Shown here piece after piece: positions 45,258 to 55,245 of a DNA stretch of 64,000 nucleotides. The notes below the pieces were generated by a model. That model was not told the origin of the DNA, searched no databases, and was given only the letters and a program-made list of their open reading frames with translations. Every line of letters begins with the position of its first letter. Positions within the stretch are counted from its first letter, which is position 1. The DNA comes from Nostoc sp. CHAB 5824 (GTDB lineage Bacteria > Cyanobacteriota > Cyanobacteriia > Cyanobacteriales > Nostocaceae): assembly GCF_020829665.1 (NCBI RefSeq), contig NZ_JAIVFT010000003.1:372001-436000 (forward strand), in the 5' to 3' direction. A program made the position numbers and the translations under genes.

Positions 45258-47143
45258 CTCTTTTTGACTGTGCTAATAGTTTGTAATAATTGGCTAGCTG
45301 TATAAGGCTTGGATAAAAAGGCTTTAATACCCATGTCATAAGCTGTATTAACTTTATCAGGCGAACTTAGCCCACTGACAGCAATAATTTTGACATCTGG
45401 GTTAATTTTTCGTAGGGTGCGGATAGTAGTTATCCCATCCATAGACGGCATAACTATATCAGTTAATACAAGAGATATTTCATCTCGGTGTTCTGCATAT
45501 AAGGCTATTGCTTCAATGCCATCACTAGCTGTGATTGCTTTGTAGTTATGGCTTTCTAAAGATGTTTTTGTCACATCACGAATTGCAGCTTCGTCATCTA
45601 CAACTAAAATTAATTCTCCTTGTCCTGAAGGTAATTCCTGTTCTTGTTCTTCTATAGTTTCCGTCGCTTCTTGTGCTGGCAAATACACTTTAAATTGGCT
45701 GCCTTTTCCCTGAACGCTTACTACGTCGATAAAACCACCGTGACTTTTAATAATGCCAAGTACAGTAGAAAGACCAAGACCAGTACCTTTGCCGAGTTCT
45801 TTAGTAGTAAAAAATGGCTCAAATATCCGATCTAATATTTCTGTTTGAATACCAATTCCCGCATCGGTAATAGTAATAACAATGTGGTGACCAACTTTAG
45901 CATCAATATGCATCTTGGCGTAATTTTCATCAATTAAGAGATTTTCTGCCAATATTTTTAAAGTTCCACCATTTGGCATAGCGTCACGAGCATTGAGACA
46001 CAGATTCATCAGTACTTGATGCAATTGGGTAGCATCGCCGTATACAGTCCAAAGATTTTGCGGAATTTGAGTGGAAACTTCAATGGATTTGGGAAAAGTT
46101 TCTTTAATAATTTGCTGAATTTCTATTATTAAATGTTTTAATTGCAATATTGTGCGATCGCCCTCAATCCCGCGAGTAAAAGATAATACTTGCTTAACTA
46201 AATTAGCCCCACGTTTAGCGTTTGTAATCAATATTTGCAACAGTCGCCGAGAACGCTCATCATACACTTGTGCCTCTAACAGTTGGGCTGTCATCAGAAT
46301 CGGGGCAAGAACATTATTTAGGTCGTGGGTGATACCACTGGCTAAAGTGCCAATACTTTCCAATCGCTGGGCGCGGAGAAATTGTGCTTCCAGTTGTTTT
46401 TTTTGTGTGATGTCAGTGTTAACAATGAGAATAGATTGTGCTTTATTACCGAATTCAGGAACCAATGTCCAACGGCTTTCAACAATAATTTCTTTACCTG
46501 ATTTTGTTTTTTGATGTAACTCACCTTGCCAAGAGCCATCTTTCATCATAATACTGAGTGCTTTTTCAACTTGAGATACATGTTTTTCATGCAAGAGTTC
46601 TCGTGTTTTTTGATTGATAGCTTCTTCTTTTTTCCAACTGTACAGGCTCTCAGCAGCTTTGTTCCAAAATAAAATTTTATCGTCTAAATCACAGACAAAA
46701 ATTGCATCGGTGGCAACATCTAGTAAAGCGGCTTGTTCGCGGATTTTCTGTTCTGTTTGTTTGCGCTCAATGGCATAACGGATAGAACGCTCTAACAAAG
46801 GTGCAGTCAACTGGCTTTTTTCGAGATAATCTGCGGCTCCGGCTTTCATTGCTTCGATATCTATTTCCCAGTCGCCCTGACCAGTCAGTAAGATTATCGG
46901 AGAACAACAGCCGTTGGCAATTGCTTCGCGCAAAAGTTCCAGTCCATTATCTGGCCCCAAGCGGTAGTCTACAAGATAAATATCATGTTCGTAGCGAGCG
47001 ATCGCATTTTTTGCTGCTTCATAATTGTTCACCCATTCCAGTTCGCAGTTTGGTACCTGAAATTCACTCAACCAATAACGAATCAAAATATAGTCGTCTT
47101 CGTCATCATCAATGAACAGAACTTTGATAGGGCTGTTGTCCAT
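45254..47143 (-). CDS. Hybrid sensor: receiver-PAS-histidine kinase-receiver
   Basis: 629 residues. An N-terminal receiver (acceptor D59, [11 protein letters not shown]) is followed by a PAS domain (about 140-250), a kinase of the NtrB-like HisKA class with H273 ([14 protein letters not shown]), an ATPase domain ([21 protein letters not shown]) and a second receiver with D562 ([12 protein letters not shown]). No membrane segment, so cytoplasmic. Its start ATG lies inside the 3' end of the response-regulator gene (35-bp overlap), with GGGAG 7 nt ahead, suggesting translational coupling. The two proteins probably act in one phosphorelay. The stop codon is supplied by the dispersed repeat module A. 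Confidence 0.92.
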   Translation of the reverse strand: MDNSPIKVLFIDDDEDDYILIRYWLSEFQVPNCELEWVNNYEAAKNAIARYEHDIYLVDYRLGPDNGLELLREAIANGCCSPIILLTGQGDWEIDIEAMKAGAADYLEKSQLTAPLLERSIRYAIERKQTEQKIREQAALLDVATDAIFVCDLDDKILFWNKAAESLYSWKKEEAINQKTRELLHEKHVSQVEKALSIMMKDGSWQGELHQKTKSGKEIIVESRWTLVPEFGNKAQSILIVNTDITQKKQLEAQFLRAQRLESIGTLASGITHDLNNVLAPILMTAQLLEAQVYDERSRRLLQILITNAKRGANLVKQVLSFTRGIEGDRTILQLKHLIIEIQQIIKETFPKSIEVSTQIPQNLWTVYGDATQLHQVLMNLCLNARDAMPNGGTLKILAENLLIDENYAKMHIDAKVGHHIVITITDAGIGIQTEILDRIFEPFFTTKELGKGTGLGLSTVLGIIKSHGGFIDVVSVQGKGSQFKVYLPAQEATETIEEQEQELPSGQGELILVVDDEAAIRDVTKTSLESHNYKAITASDGIEAIALYAEHRDEISLVLTDIVMPSMDGITTIRTLRKINPDVKIIAVSGLSSPDKVNTAYDMGIKAFLSKPYTASQLLQTISTVKKS

Positions 47144-47606
47144 GTTTATCTCCCACTGCTGAGTGTGGCAGTTTCACAATTTCAAACCAGTATTTGACTA
47201 GAGTGTTAATGATCTCAACTAATGAAGCAAAAGTCACTGGCTTAATAATGAAGGAGTTCGCGCCCAAATCGTAAGTATTATATATATCTTCTTCTCTTTG
47301 TGATGTTGAAACTATAACAACTGGAATTCGCCGCAGTTGTGGGTCAGTTTTTATCTGTTTTAGCGCTTCAAGACCGTCAATTCTGGGCATATTCAAATCT
47401 AATAAAATCAAATCCGGATGCGGTGAACTGCTGTTGTTAGCATATCGACCACGGCGGTACAGATAATCCATCAACTCTTCACCACTACTCACGATGTATA
47501 GTTCAATTAGCAATTGACTTTCTGCCAACGCCTCACGAACCAAGATGCCGTCGTCTTCATCATTATCAGCCATTAAAATTTTGACGTTTGTTTCTCGACC
47601 CTTCAC
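47109..47606 (-). CDS. Single-domain response regulator (Rcp1-like)
   Basis: 165 residues, starting with GTG at 47606 because AAGGAG lies about 10 nt ahead. Receiver features: acidic pair D14/D16 region ADNDEDDG, acceptor D70 in LILLDLNMPRIDG, T/S in VIVSTSQ and K in FIIKPV. No output domain; the last about 25 residues are polar. The insertion YLYRRGRYANNSSSPHPD is typical of Rcp1-type regulators that pair with phytochromes and other cyanobacterial kinases. It overlaps the hybrid kinase gene and is likely co-transcribed with it. It may also serve the cyanobacteriochrome kinase gene further upstream. Confidence 0.92.
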   Translation of the reverse strand: MKGRETNVKILMADNDEDDGILVREALAESQLLIELYIVSSGEELMDYLYRRGRYANNSSSPHPDLILLDLNMPRIDGLEALKQIKTDPQLRRIPVVIVSTSQREEDIYNTYDLGANSFIIKPVTFASLVEIINTLVKYWFEIVKLPHSAVGDKHGQQPYQSSVH

Positions 47607-48056
47607 TATGCATCGTCTCCTTTGTATTAGTATGAATCAAGTTATTAACCTGGCACAGATGGCAACTCTTACATTGACACAAATAATCAAATATGCAATT
47701 TACATGTTTAGCTGTGAAAGCTTCATCGTTTTGTTACAAGCAAGCAATATATAACAACAAACTGCATGTTGTAATAGTCGCCAATAGCCTAGAATAATCG
47801 AATCTCATTAATACTTAACACGATGGGTAATTTGTACAATGCATCACTTCTACAAATTACAAAGCGCAGTTATACAATTCAGCTAATTTTAGCGTCTAGC
47901 ATTATCTTTCTCCAGAGATAAAAATCAAGAATGGGAATTAATTAAATCATCCCACGGCTACGAAAACATTGCTTGTCTGACGACGCGCTCTCACGTTCGC
48001 TCATTTTCTGGAATTGCTGTGGGGAAATCGAAGTGATTAGTACCAATGACTAATGG
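47607..48056. other. Spacer upstream of the response regulator
   Basis: AT-rich, includes the promoter of the regulator-kinase pair. At 48042-48058 ACCAATGACTAATGGCTAAA forms a short heptamer-like repeat that supplies the stop of the next minus-strand gene. No gene seen. Confidence 0.4.
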
Positions 48057-51000
48057 CTAAATCGAGGGGTGACTATCCTGGACACCCCTTGAAAAGGTGG
48101 GATTACCGCCGATTTTATTTGATAATACGATCATAAATTTTGCTCCTTGCCCAGGTTTGCTTTGGGCTGTGATATTTCCATGATGACGCTCAATAATTTT
48201 CCGACAGATCGCTAAACCTATGCCAGTACCTTCGTATTCAATGCTACTATGCAAACGTTGAAAAACATTGAAAATGCGATCAAGATATTTTTCTTCAAAA
48301 CCAATACCATTATCTTCTACGGTGATTTGACAAAGTTCAGAATTAGCAAAGATGTTATCTGCTTGATTGTTTAAAAATTGACTATAGATTTTGATAACAG
48401 GTGGTATCTGTGGACGGTGGAATTTGAGGGCGTTACCGATCAGGTTTTGCAGCAATTGGCGCATTTGTAAAGGATCAGCTTCAATGGTGGGTAACTCTCC
48501 TATTTCTACACTTCCTCCAGTTTGCTGTACATAAAGTTCTAAATCAAACAATACCTCTTGGGCAATATTTGTGAGATTTACTGATACAAAAGGTTGCGCT
48601 CTGGTAGTAACTCGTGAAAGTGTCAACAAGTCTTCAATTAATGTCTGCATTCTCGATGCAGCATTCTGCATTCGTTCTAGGTGGTCACGTCCCTGGTCGG
48701 TTAAGGTGTCGCCACAGGTCGTTTTGAGTCGATCGCCAAAGATTTTAATCTTACGCAGTGGCGCTTGCAAATCGTGGGAGGCGACAAATGCAAATTGTTG
48801 CAGTTCTTCATTGGAACGGGTGAGTTCTTGCCTCTGCCGAGTTTCTTGTTCTAAAATTAGGCTCTGAGCTAAGGCAATGCCTATTTGATCTGCCAGCTGT
48901 TGCAAAAGTTTAACTTCCCAGTTAGTCCACTGGCGGGGATGGGCGCACTGATGGGCAATTAGTAGCCCCCACAGTTGATTTTTGAGGAAAATTGGGACTA
49001 CAAGATTGGCTCTAACGGCGAATCGTTGCAGCAATTCGACATGGCAAGGTTGGATATCAGCTTCCTTGATGTCGCTAATGGAACTAATTTGTCCTTGGCG
49101 GTACCGCTCGATGTAATCGTCACCAAAACAAGGGTCAATAATTTGCTGCCCGAGAACTACAGGCAAACCGGGAACTACTGCCTCTTGAACGGCGAGGAAA
49201 GAGCCAGTTGGCTGTAGGCGCAAGATTAATACACGGTCGGCAAGTAGTAGCTTTTGCACCTCTGTGACGCTGGTTTGAAGAATATCATCGATTTGTAAAG
49301 ACTGACGAATTTTCAGGGTGATATTAGCGAACAGTTGCGATCGCATATTTTGGCGTTCTAATTCTGCTTGTGCCCGATTGCGCTGGCGTAGCACGGCTTG
49401 CTGTTCGGTAATATCCATCATCGCGCCCATCATTCGCACTGGCTTACCTGTCTGGTCATGAACGACATAACCGCGATCCAAGACATAGGCATAAGAACCA
49501 TCGCTGCGGCGAAAACGGTATTGATTTAACCAGAATTTTTCACCGCTATTTATTAATGCCCACGCTTGGGAGGCGATTCTTTGCCTGTCCTCTGGATGTA
49601 TCTGTTCACTCCACCAATGAGCGTTGAATGTTATTTGCTCTTGCGAGTGACCAAAGAGGGTTTGTAAAGCTTGATTCCACCACACCTCATTAGTCAGCAA
49701 ATCCCAGTCCCATAAAAGATCATTGGTAGCATGGGCAACTATTTGGAAACGTTCTTCGCTCTGACGCAGTTGTTCTTCTGCCAGTTTGCGTTCAGTGATA
49801 TCTGTATAGCTACTTGTCATCCGCATTACATCACCATCTTCATCCCATACTGCCTGACCGCGATCCAAAACCCATTTATAGGTGTTATCCTTACATCGGA
49901 CTCGATGTTCACTGATAAAAAATGGGGTAATTTTAGCAAAGTGATCGGCGATCGCTTGTCTGACAAATCCAATATCATCTGGATGTACTCGTGTTGCCCA
50001 TTCGTCTAAATGATTGGAAATCTCATGTTCTTCGTAACCAAACATTTCCTTCCAGCGAGTTGAGAAAAATACTTGATTATTTTTAACGTTCCAGTCCCAA
50101 ATGCCATCATTGTTGCCTTGCACAGCTAACTGGCAGCGTTCTTCGCTTTCTTTGAGTGCGTCTTCCACCCGTTGGCGTTCAATGGCTGTAGCGAGAACAT
50201 TGGCAACAGCTTGGAGAAAAGAAATGTCATCTTTGGTAAAGGTGTGGTGTCTGGTTGTGTGTGCCCCGAATACACCAAAAGGACGTTCTTTGCCATGAAT
50301 TACCACGCTAATGCCGCTCACCACTTGATGCTCATGTAGCAGTGCTGGCCCATTGAATCGTGTTTCGGCGCTCAGATCATTAACAATCACCGGTTCCTTG
50401 GAAAGCAGGGTATAGCCAGCTTGAGAATTGATTCCCGCGCTAACAGTCGCCTTTCCCACAAGTCCAGGTTGGCAACCTACTCCGGCGCGTAGCAGCAATC
50501 TATGATTATCTGGCAGTAGTTCCAAAATTTTGCAAGACTGAACTTTTAGACATTGGGTAACGATTGTCACGCATGAGTTCATTAGTGTAGTCAAGTCTGT
50601 ACTAGCTAGGGCCATTTGACTTAGTTCTGCTACCATTGCTTGCTGGTTAGCATGAATTTCTAGCGCTTCCTCCCCTTGCTTGCGCTTGGTGATGTTCATG
50701 TATACCCCAGAAATTTGCACAGCCACCCCAGACGCATCCCGAAAGCCAACTCCTTTGCTTGCTAAAAAACGAATTCTCCCATCGGGTAAAACAACTCGAA
50801 ATTCAATGTCATATTTGGCTCCATCTTGAATAGCTTGCTGATGCGATCGCCTGACAAAATCGCGATCGTGGGGATGGATGCAGCAGATGAAAGCTTCATA
50901 GGTGTAGTTGAAAGTGCCTTTTTCTAAGCCAAAAAGTGCTTCCAGATTATCTGACCAAGTAATTTTGTTCGTCAGAAGATCCCAGTTCCAGATGCCCATC

Positions 51001-51452
51001 CGAGCAGCGTCTAATGCTATCCTGAGTTGTGCTTCCCGCAATTGTGCCTGTGCAGTTTGCTGCTGTAATTCCTGCACAGCCCGACTAGCTCCCAGAATCC
51101 GGCGCAATCTTTGACGCAATATTGGCCATTGAATCGGCTTAGTAATAAAATCAGTGGCACCCACAGCAAAAGCTTTCTCTACAGATGCCCGATCGCAAAA
51201 ATCCGTAATCATTAACACTGGTATGTTCTTGCCATTGGGGAGTGCTTGCAGTTGAGCGCAGCAACTAAACCCATCCATCACTGGCATGATGGCATCCAAC
51301 AGTACTATATCTGGGTGGAGGCGAGTATAAGTAGCGATCGCCTCTAAACCGTTACTCGCTTCTACCACCTGATACCCTGCTTCTGTCAATTGCTCACACA
51401 GATGCGATCGCATTAAATTGTCGTCGTCTACAACTAAAATCAGGTTAGTCAT
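48057..51452 (-). CDS. Histidine kinase with receiver, PAS, GAF and DXCF cyanobacteriochrome domains
   Basis: 1131 residues, soluble. Order: receiver (D53, LLDAIMPVMDG), PAS (about 140-258), GAF (about 265-425), PAS (435-560), PAS (565-690), chromophore-type GAF (705-865), HisKA with H893 (VASHDLQAPLRK) and ATPase. The last GAF has both cysteines of DXCF cyanobacteriochromes: C775 in IIDPCFGDD and C803 followed by His in IQPCHVELL, with NLVVPIF and WGLLIAHQC next. The 28-residue spacing equals that of TePixJ (C494/C522). A phycocyanobilin or phycoviolobilin chromophore and a blue/green or blue/teal photocycle are inferred. It probably phosphorylates a separate regulator, with the Rcp1-like gene upstream as a candidate. 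Confidence 0.9.
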   Translation of the reverse strand: MTNLILVVDDDNLMRSHLCEQLTEAGYQVVEASNGLEAIATYTRLHPDIVLLDAIMPVMDGFSCCAQLQALPNGKNIPVLMITDFCDRASVEKAFAVGATDFITKPIQWPILRQRLRRILGASRAVQELQQQTAQAQLREAQLRIALDAARMGIWNWDLLTNKITWSDNLEALFGLEKGTFNYTYEAFICCIHPHDRDFVRRSHQQAIQDGAKYDIEFRVVLPDGRIRFLASKGVGFRDASGVAVQISGVYMNITKRKQGEEALEIHANQQAMVAELSQMALASTDLTTLMNSCVTIVTQCLKVQSCKILELLPDNHRLLLRAGVGCQPGLVGKATVSAGINSQAGYTLLSKEPVIVNDLSAETRFNGPALLHEHQVVSGISVVIHGKERPFGVFGAHTTRHHTFTKDDISFLQAVANVLATAIERQRVEDALKESEERCQLAVQGNNDGIWDWNVKNNQVFFSTRWKEMFGYEEHEISNHLDEWATRVHPDDIGFVRQAIADHFAKITPFFISEHRVRCKDNTYKWVLDRGQAVWDEDGDVMRMTSSYTDITERKLAEEQLRQSEERFQIVAHATNDLLWDWDLLTNEVWWNQALQTLFGHSQEQITFNAHWWSEQIHPEDRQRIASQAWALINSGEKFWLNQYRFRRSDGSYAYVLDRGYVVHDQTGKPVRMMGAMMDITEQQAVLRQRNRAQAELERQNMRSQLFANITLKIRQSLQIDDILQTSVTEVQKLLLADRVLILRLQPTGSFLAVQEAVVPGLPVVLGQQIIDPCFGDDYIERYRQGQISSISDIKEADIQPCHVELLQRFAVRANLVVPIFLKNQLWGLLIAHQCAHPRQWTNWEVKLLQQLADQIGIALAQSLILEQETRQRQELTRSNEELQQFAFVASHDLQAPLRKIKIFGDRLKTTCGDTLTDQGRDHLERMQNAASRMQTLIEDLLTLSRVTTRAQPFVSVNLTNIAQEVLFDLELYVQQTGGSVEIGELPTIEADPLQMRQLLQNLIGNALKFHRPQIPPVIKIYSQFLNNQADNIFANSELCQITVEDNGIGFEEKYLDRIFNVFQRLHSSIEYEGTGIGLAICRKIIERHHGNITAQSKPGQGAKFMIVLSNKIGGNPTFSRGVQDSHPSI

Positions 51453-51567
51453 TTGTCCTTTTGATTCCCAACTCGGCTTTTATGTACACCGTAGCCTTTT
51501 AAAAGAGAAGCTTTGAATCTTACTTGTTTCTTTGTAGATTGCGGTTTTTGGCTAACCTGCAATTTAA

Positions 51568-51640
51568 TGTCATGAAACTTTGATATTAGTGCCACCTCTG
51601 AAGATGGTTTTAGTCGGTATTGTCATAGTTTCATGACAAT
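51568..51640. promoter_or_regulatory. Repeated inverted motif TGTCATGAAACT
   Basis: TGTCATGAAACT (51568-51579) recurs inverted as AGTTTCATGACA (51627-51638), 12/12 bases, and the second copy is part of a local hairpin ATTGTCAT-(6 nt)-ATGACAAT (51619-51640). It lies in the 500-bp divergent spacer between the kinase (start 51452) and the DUF4912 gene (start 51953), a plausible operator. The rest of the spacer shows no gene. Confidence 0.5.
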
Positions 51641-51952
51641 ACGATCCCAGAAGGGCTTGTAAATTCGTAAAACAGGCAAAAAACCAACTTGTTACCCCTT
51701 GATCCCTAGATATGCTTAGTGGTTAATATTGACTTAACAAATAGAACTTCTCCGATCCCAAAGAAATGCTGATTTTGGCATAACTAAGGAATTGATTGGG
51801 AGTGACCCCAATTTAAAACAGATTAAAAAACTTAAAAACTGGGCAAAACCAGGAGTCAGGATAAGAAATTCATCTGGAGTGGATGACATTTTACATAGCA
51901 TTCTTTAACCAGGGGAAATCATTTACCGCTTAAACTACTGGAGGCCAAATTA

Positions 51953-53224
51953 ATGGCAAAAGAACGCCCGCCACTAGAGGAGATGACCTTACGCCAACTA
52001 CGCAAAGTTGCTAGCGAATATAGCATCTCTCGGTATAGCCGAATGCGTAAATCACAATTGCTGGCATCAATTCAAGAAATCCAGCGCAGCAAAACTTTAC
52101 TTAGTCCATCTCGTTCATTGGAGGCACAGGAAACCGTGGAAGCTGCAAAGTTTGAATTAGGTCAGGAAGATCGGACTGGTGGATCTTTGGCTGATGTTGA
52201 TGAAGGACTCGCAGATTTGCCCTCTGGCTATGGTGAAAGCCGGATTGTACTCTTACCACGCGATCCTCAGTGGGCTTACACTTACTGGGATATTCCCAAT
52301 GAACATAAAGAAGAACTGCGTCGGCAAGGGGGACAACAACTGGCACTACGGATTTATGATGTCACCGATATCAATATAGAATTCCAAAGCCCCCACAGCA
52401 TTCAAGAATATCCTGCTGATGAACTAGCTAGAGAATGGTATCTACCAGTTCCAGTTAGCGATCGCGATTATGTGATCGATATCGGTTATCGTGCTGCTGA
52501 TGGACGCTGGTTGGTACTTGCTCGTTCTGCTAGAGTACACATTCCTCCCGTTTATCCTTCTGACTGGATAGAAGATGTCTTCATCACTGTAAACTTTGAA
52601 GAAGATTTGCGTGGCAAAACTCAGTACGAACTAGTTCCCCCTGCCAAGAAGATTGCAGCTACCGCCAATGGTAATGCTGGTAATGCTGGTAATGCTGTGA
52701 ATGGCAACCCCATCTACGACCAAATATTTGGTTTAGCCGAATCTACCGAAGCGCTACGAGTTGCTGGTTCTATCTTCGGCTCCCAGCAGCAAGTACCAGC
52801 TTCAGCACGTCCTGAACAAGCCATTAGCTCCTACATTTTCCCATCTGGTGTAGGTATGTGGGCAGTTCCCACCGTGTCTGGCTTAACTGCTTCTGGCGCT
52901 GGAATGTCAGGTGTTGGCTTCTCGGCTTCCGCCGTACCAATGCGTCCGCGCCAGTTCTGGTTAATTGCCGATGCTGAATTGATAGTTTACGGTGCAACCG
53001 AACCCGATGCTACCGTAACCATTGGCGGTCGTCCAATTCAGCTAAATCCAGATGGAACATTCCGCTTCCAGATGTCCTTCCAGGATGGTTTAATTGACTA
53101 TCCGATTTTGGCTGTAGCTGCTGATGGTGAGCAAACCCGGTCAATTCAGATGAAATTTAATCGTGAGACACCATCCCGAAATACTAACACCAAAGAAGAA
53201 GCTGTTTTAGAATGGTTCTCTTAA
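51953..53224 (+). CDS. DUF4912 protein with Rho-N/SAP-like N-terminus
   Basis: 423 residues. The N-terminal segment EEMTLRQLRKVASEYSISRY, followed by RMRKSQLLASIQE, resembles the Rho-N/SAP helix-loop-helix that binds nucleic acid. The DUF4912 domain follows (about 90-200) with VLLPRDPQWAYTYWDIPNEH and VIDIGYRAADGRWLVLARS. Linker residues include GNAGNAGNA repeats. A C-terminal beta-rich domain (AELIVYGATEPDATVTIGGR) resembles DUF4912-associated Ig-like modules. It is conserved in cyanobacteria but its function is unknown. GGAGG lies 10 nt before the ATG. A strong terminator follows. Confidence 0.88.
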   Translation: MAKERPPLEEMTLRQLRKVASEYSISRYSRMRKSQLLASIQEIQRSKTLLSPSRSLEAQETVEAAKFELGQEDRTGGSLADVDEGLADLPSGYGESRIVLLPRDPQWAYTYWDIPNEHKEELRRQGGQQLALRIYDVTDINIEFQSPHSIQEYPADELAREWYLPVPVSDRDYVIDIGYRAADGRWLVLARSARVHIPPVYPSDWIEDVFITVNFEEDLRGKTQYELVPPAKKIAATANGNAGNAGNAVNGNPIYDQIFGLAESTEALRVAGSIFGSQQQVPASARPEQAISSYIFPSGVGMWAVPTVSGLTASGAGMSGVGFSASAVPMRPRQFWLIADAELIVYGATEPDATVTIGGRPIQLNPDGTFRFQMSFQDGLIDYPILAVAADGEQTRSIQMKFNRETPSRNTNTKEEAVLEWFS

Positions 53225-53270
53225 ATTTTGGTTATCAGATTAACTCCAGACTGAAATTTTAAATTATTCC

Positions 53271-53301
53271 CCGCTATAGTAATTCTGTAGCGGTTTTTTT
53301 T
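53271..53301 (+). terminator. Rho-independent terminator after the DUF4912 gene
   Basis: CCGCTATAG and CTGTAGCGG form a 9-bp stem (one G-U pair) with a 5-nt loop, followed by eight T. It lies 47 bp after the DUF4912 stop and ends just before the next gene on the same strand, so that gene needs its own promoter or read-through. Confidence 0.9.
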
Positions 53302-53309
53302 GCCTTATT

Positions 53310-54245
53310 ATGTCTACAAAAAAATTATTTTTGCTATTTATCTTGATAATTAGTGCAAACTTATTATCAGGTTGTCAAGAGATTGAAGCAAATTCAGTCC
53401 CAAAAGCATCTAAAACTTGCCCTGGCAAAGATGCCAAGTTCAGTATTGATTTTTTTAAAACCAATAATCAAGGTAAAAGAAATCAAAGAGGTATTAACAA
53501 TGTGATTATTTTTAATCCCAAATCAGCAGACTTAGATTTCAAAGTTAATGTTGGTCTATCTCATAAACTTTATGCTAAAAATGCTAGGGGGAAACTGCGT
53601 AAAGAATATGTACCAAAACAGTTTCGTGAACTCATTGGCGATCAGAATGCCAAATTAAACGGACAGCTACCCATTGCTGCAATTAATGCCGACTATATAG
53701 GTACTGATGATAAACCACAAGGCTTAAATATTTCTCGTGGCGTCGAGTATTCAGGAGCATTTAAAAATAAACGTTCTTCCTTTGGGATATCAGGAGGAAC
53801 ACCCAACCAGCGACAGGCTACTATCCAAGCTGGCAGAAGAAAAAGTGATATTCTCAATTACAATTTAGTGGGCGGAAATGGCAGATTCTATCGTCAGGGT
53901 AAGTTTAAAGATATTTGTCAAGATTTAGGGGAATTTGCCTGTAGAAATGCTACTAATCGTTCTTTGGCAGCTATCACTAATCAAGGCTATGTAATACTAT
54001 TAGTTAATGACTTGAAAGCTAATTCAGATATTGAATTATCTCAAATTAATCAAGAGTTACTACCAGATATGTTTGATAATGTCCTAGAAGGTATTGCTAG
54101 CAATAACTGTTTAGGTAAGATTCAAGAAGGGATTTTATTTGATGGAGGTATGTCTCCAGGATTGTATTATAACCAGAAAACTTATGTAGAAAACCTTGGC
54201 CCGATAGGTTCAGTTTTTTTGATTTACAAAAAATCAAGTAGTTAA
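53310..54245 (+). CDS. Lipoprotein of the phosphodiester glycosidase (NAGPA) family
   Basis: 311 residues. A lipoprotein signal is seen (MSTKKLFLLFILIISANLLS then GCQE, lipobox LLSGC with C22). The mature part has the NAGPA / DUF2233-type fold: PIAAINADYIGTDDKPQGLN, SFGISGG, RSLAAITNQGYVILLV and LFDGGMSPGLYYN, the last with the conserved GGxS/D-like region. Family members cleave phosphodiester-linked sugars (uncovering enzyme in animals); a role in the envelope or extracellular polysaccharide is inferred. Located right after a terminator and with only 8 bp of room, so its promoter probably overlaps the preceding hairpin. Confidence 0.8.
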   Translation: MSTKKLFLLFILIISANLLSGCQEIEANSVPKASKTCPGKDAKFSIDFFKTNNQGKRNQRGINNVIIFNPKSADLDFKVNVGLSHKLYAKNARGKLRKEYVPKQFRELIGDQNAKLNGQLPIAAINADYIGTDDKPQGLNISRGVEYSGAFKNKRSSFGISGGTPNQRQATIQAGRRKSDILNYNLVGGNGRFYRQGKFKDICQDLGEFACRNATNRSLAAITNQGYVILLVNDLKANSDIELSQINQELLPDMFDNVLEGIASNNCLGKIQEGILFDGGMSPGLYYNQKTYVENLGPIGSVFLIYKKSSS

Positions 54246-54357
54246 GGACTAATACACTGTGGCGGAAGTTTGCCTACCTTTAATAAGGGGATTTTGCCTC
54301 AAGTATTGTTAATTGAGATGGTAGTTGGATTTACGCAGTGCTGTACTAAATTTAGTT

Positions 54358-54678
54358 TTATAGTACTGATTCTTTAACTTTTTGTGAATTCTCAAGTTTA
54401 TTTGGATTCACCCAACGATTGACAAATTCGTGGTTATGTTTGTACACCTTGATTTGCACTTGCTTGGAACTTAACTTGACTACTTCGGCGGGAATTCTTT
54501 GGATATCGCTAGAATCCGTGCGAGGCTTGTAAAGCCAAATGACTTTTTGCCCTACTTGAAAGTAGTTAGGATTGCTACTTAAAGAAGGTGCTTTATCTGC
54601 CCAAGAGGGCAAAGCTATTGCTAGGTTGATCAAAAGTACTAAGACTACTAGAGTGATTTGGAAAAGTTTCACGATCAT
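54358..54678 (-). CDS. Small exported protein of unknown function
   Basis: 106 residues from ATG 54678 (MIVKLFQITLVVLVLLINLA), which begins a signal peptide ending SWADKAP; the open frame runs to 54726 but the extra residues are not signal-like. The mature part (YFQVGQKVIWLYKPRTDSSD, PAEVVKLSSKQVQIKVYK) has the look of a small SH3/tudor-like beta barrel and would be periplasmic. I recognise no family. Convergent with the phosphodiester glycosidase gene. Confidence 0.6.
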   Translation of the reverse strand: MIVKLFQITLVVLVLLINLAIALPSWADKAPSLSSNPNYFQVGQKVIWLYKPRTDSSDIQRIPAEVVKLSSKQVQIKVYKHNHEFVNRWVNPNKLENSQKVKESVL

Positions 54679-54987
54679 TGCACTTGTCTTGGCCCTAGTG
54701 GGACAATGAATTTGCTGTTTTAGCATTTAACTATTGTCCTTCTTTGCTTTCTCCAAGTTGAAAGGTTTGTATTTGTTCAAAGTTAAAATCTCTACTGATT
54801 TCAGGATAAAGCAACTTGTAGAATAAAATCAAATAGTCTTATTTGTTAAACCGATAAATTGAATTTATTAAAAAACCTGTGATGCTCTGCCTTGAGTTCA
54901 CAATCTCTATCTCCGGAGTCATAGACGCAAAAGAACGCTCTGTCGTAATAATTGTTAATATATAGTGCCTTATAAACTTTGATTTAT

Positions 54988-55245
54988 ATGCTTTACAGTA
55001 GAGTCCTACTTGTAGCAAAGCAACCTAATATTGGCAAACTAGTTCGTGCCCTGCGGCAAGAGGTAAATCTGTCTCAAGAAAAATTTGCCGCCGAGTTTGG
55101 TGTAACTTTCGCAACAATTAACCGTTGGGAAAATGGACGTGCAACACCTTCTCTTTTAGCAATACAGCGAATTAGTAGTCTACTCAATGAGTTAGGTGAA
55201 CGTGGTCAAATTCTTAAGGCAACACACTTCCGAGAACAGGAGTAG
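54988..55245 (+). CDS. XRE-family helix-turn-helix regulator
   Basis: 85 residues from ATG 54988 (MLYSRVLLVAKQ); the frame starts three codons earlier. One HTH domain: IGKLVRALRQEVNLSQEKFA, AEFGVTFATINRWENGRATP, then LLAIQRISSLLNELG. It resembles phage-repressor-type and plasmid-addiction HTH proteins, and also the small helix-turn-helix found next to sensory genes. It lies 275 bp before the large hybrid kinase, same strand, and could regulate it; no toxin gene is adjacent. Confidence 0.85.
   Translation: MLYSRVLLVAKQPNIGKLVRALRQEVNLSQEKFAAEFGVTFATINRWENGRATPSLLAIQRISSLLNELGERGQILKATHFREQE

Noticed and set aside
54988..55245. XRE protein as antitoxin of a toxin-antitoxin pair
   Set aside because: No small toxin-like gene is adjacent on the same strand.
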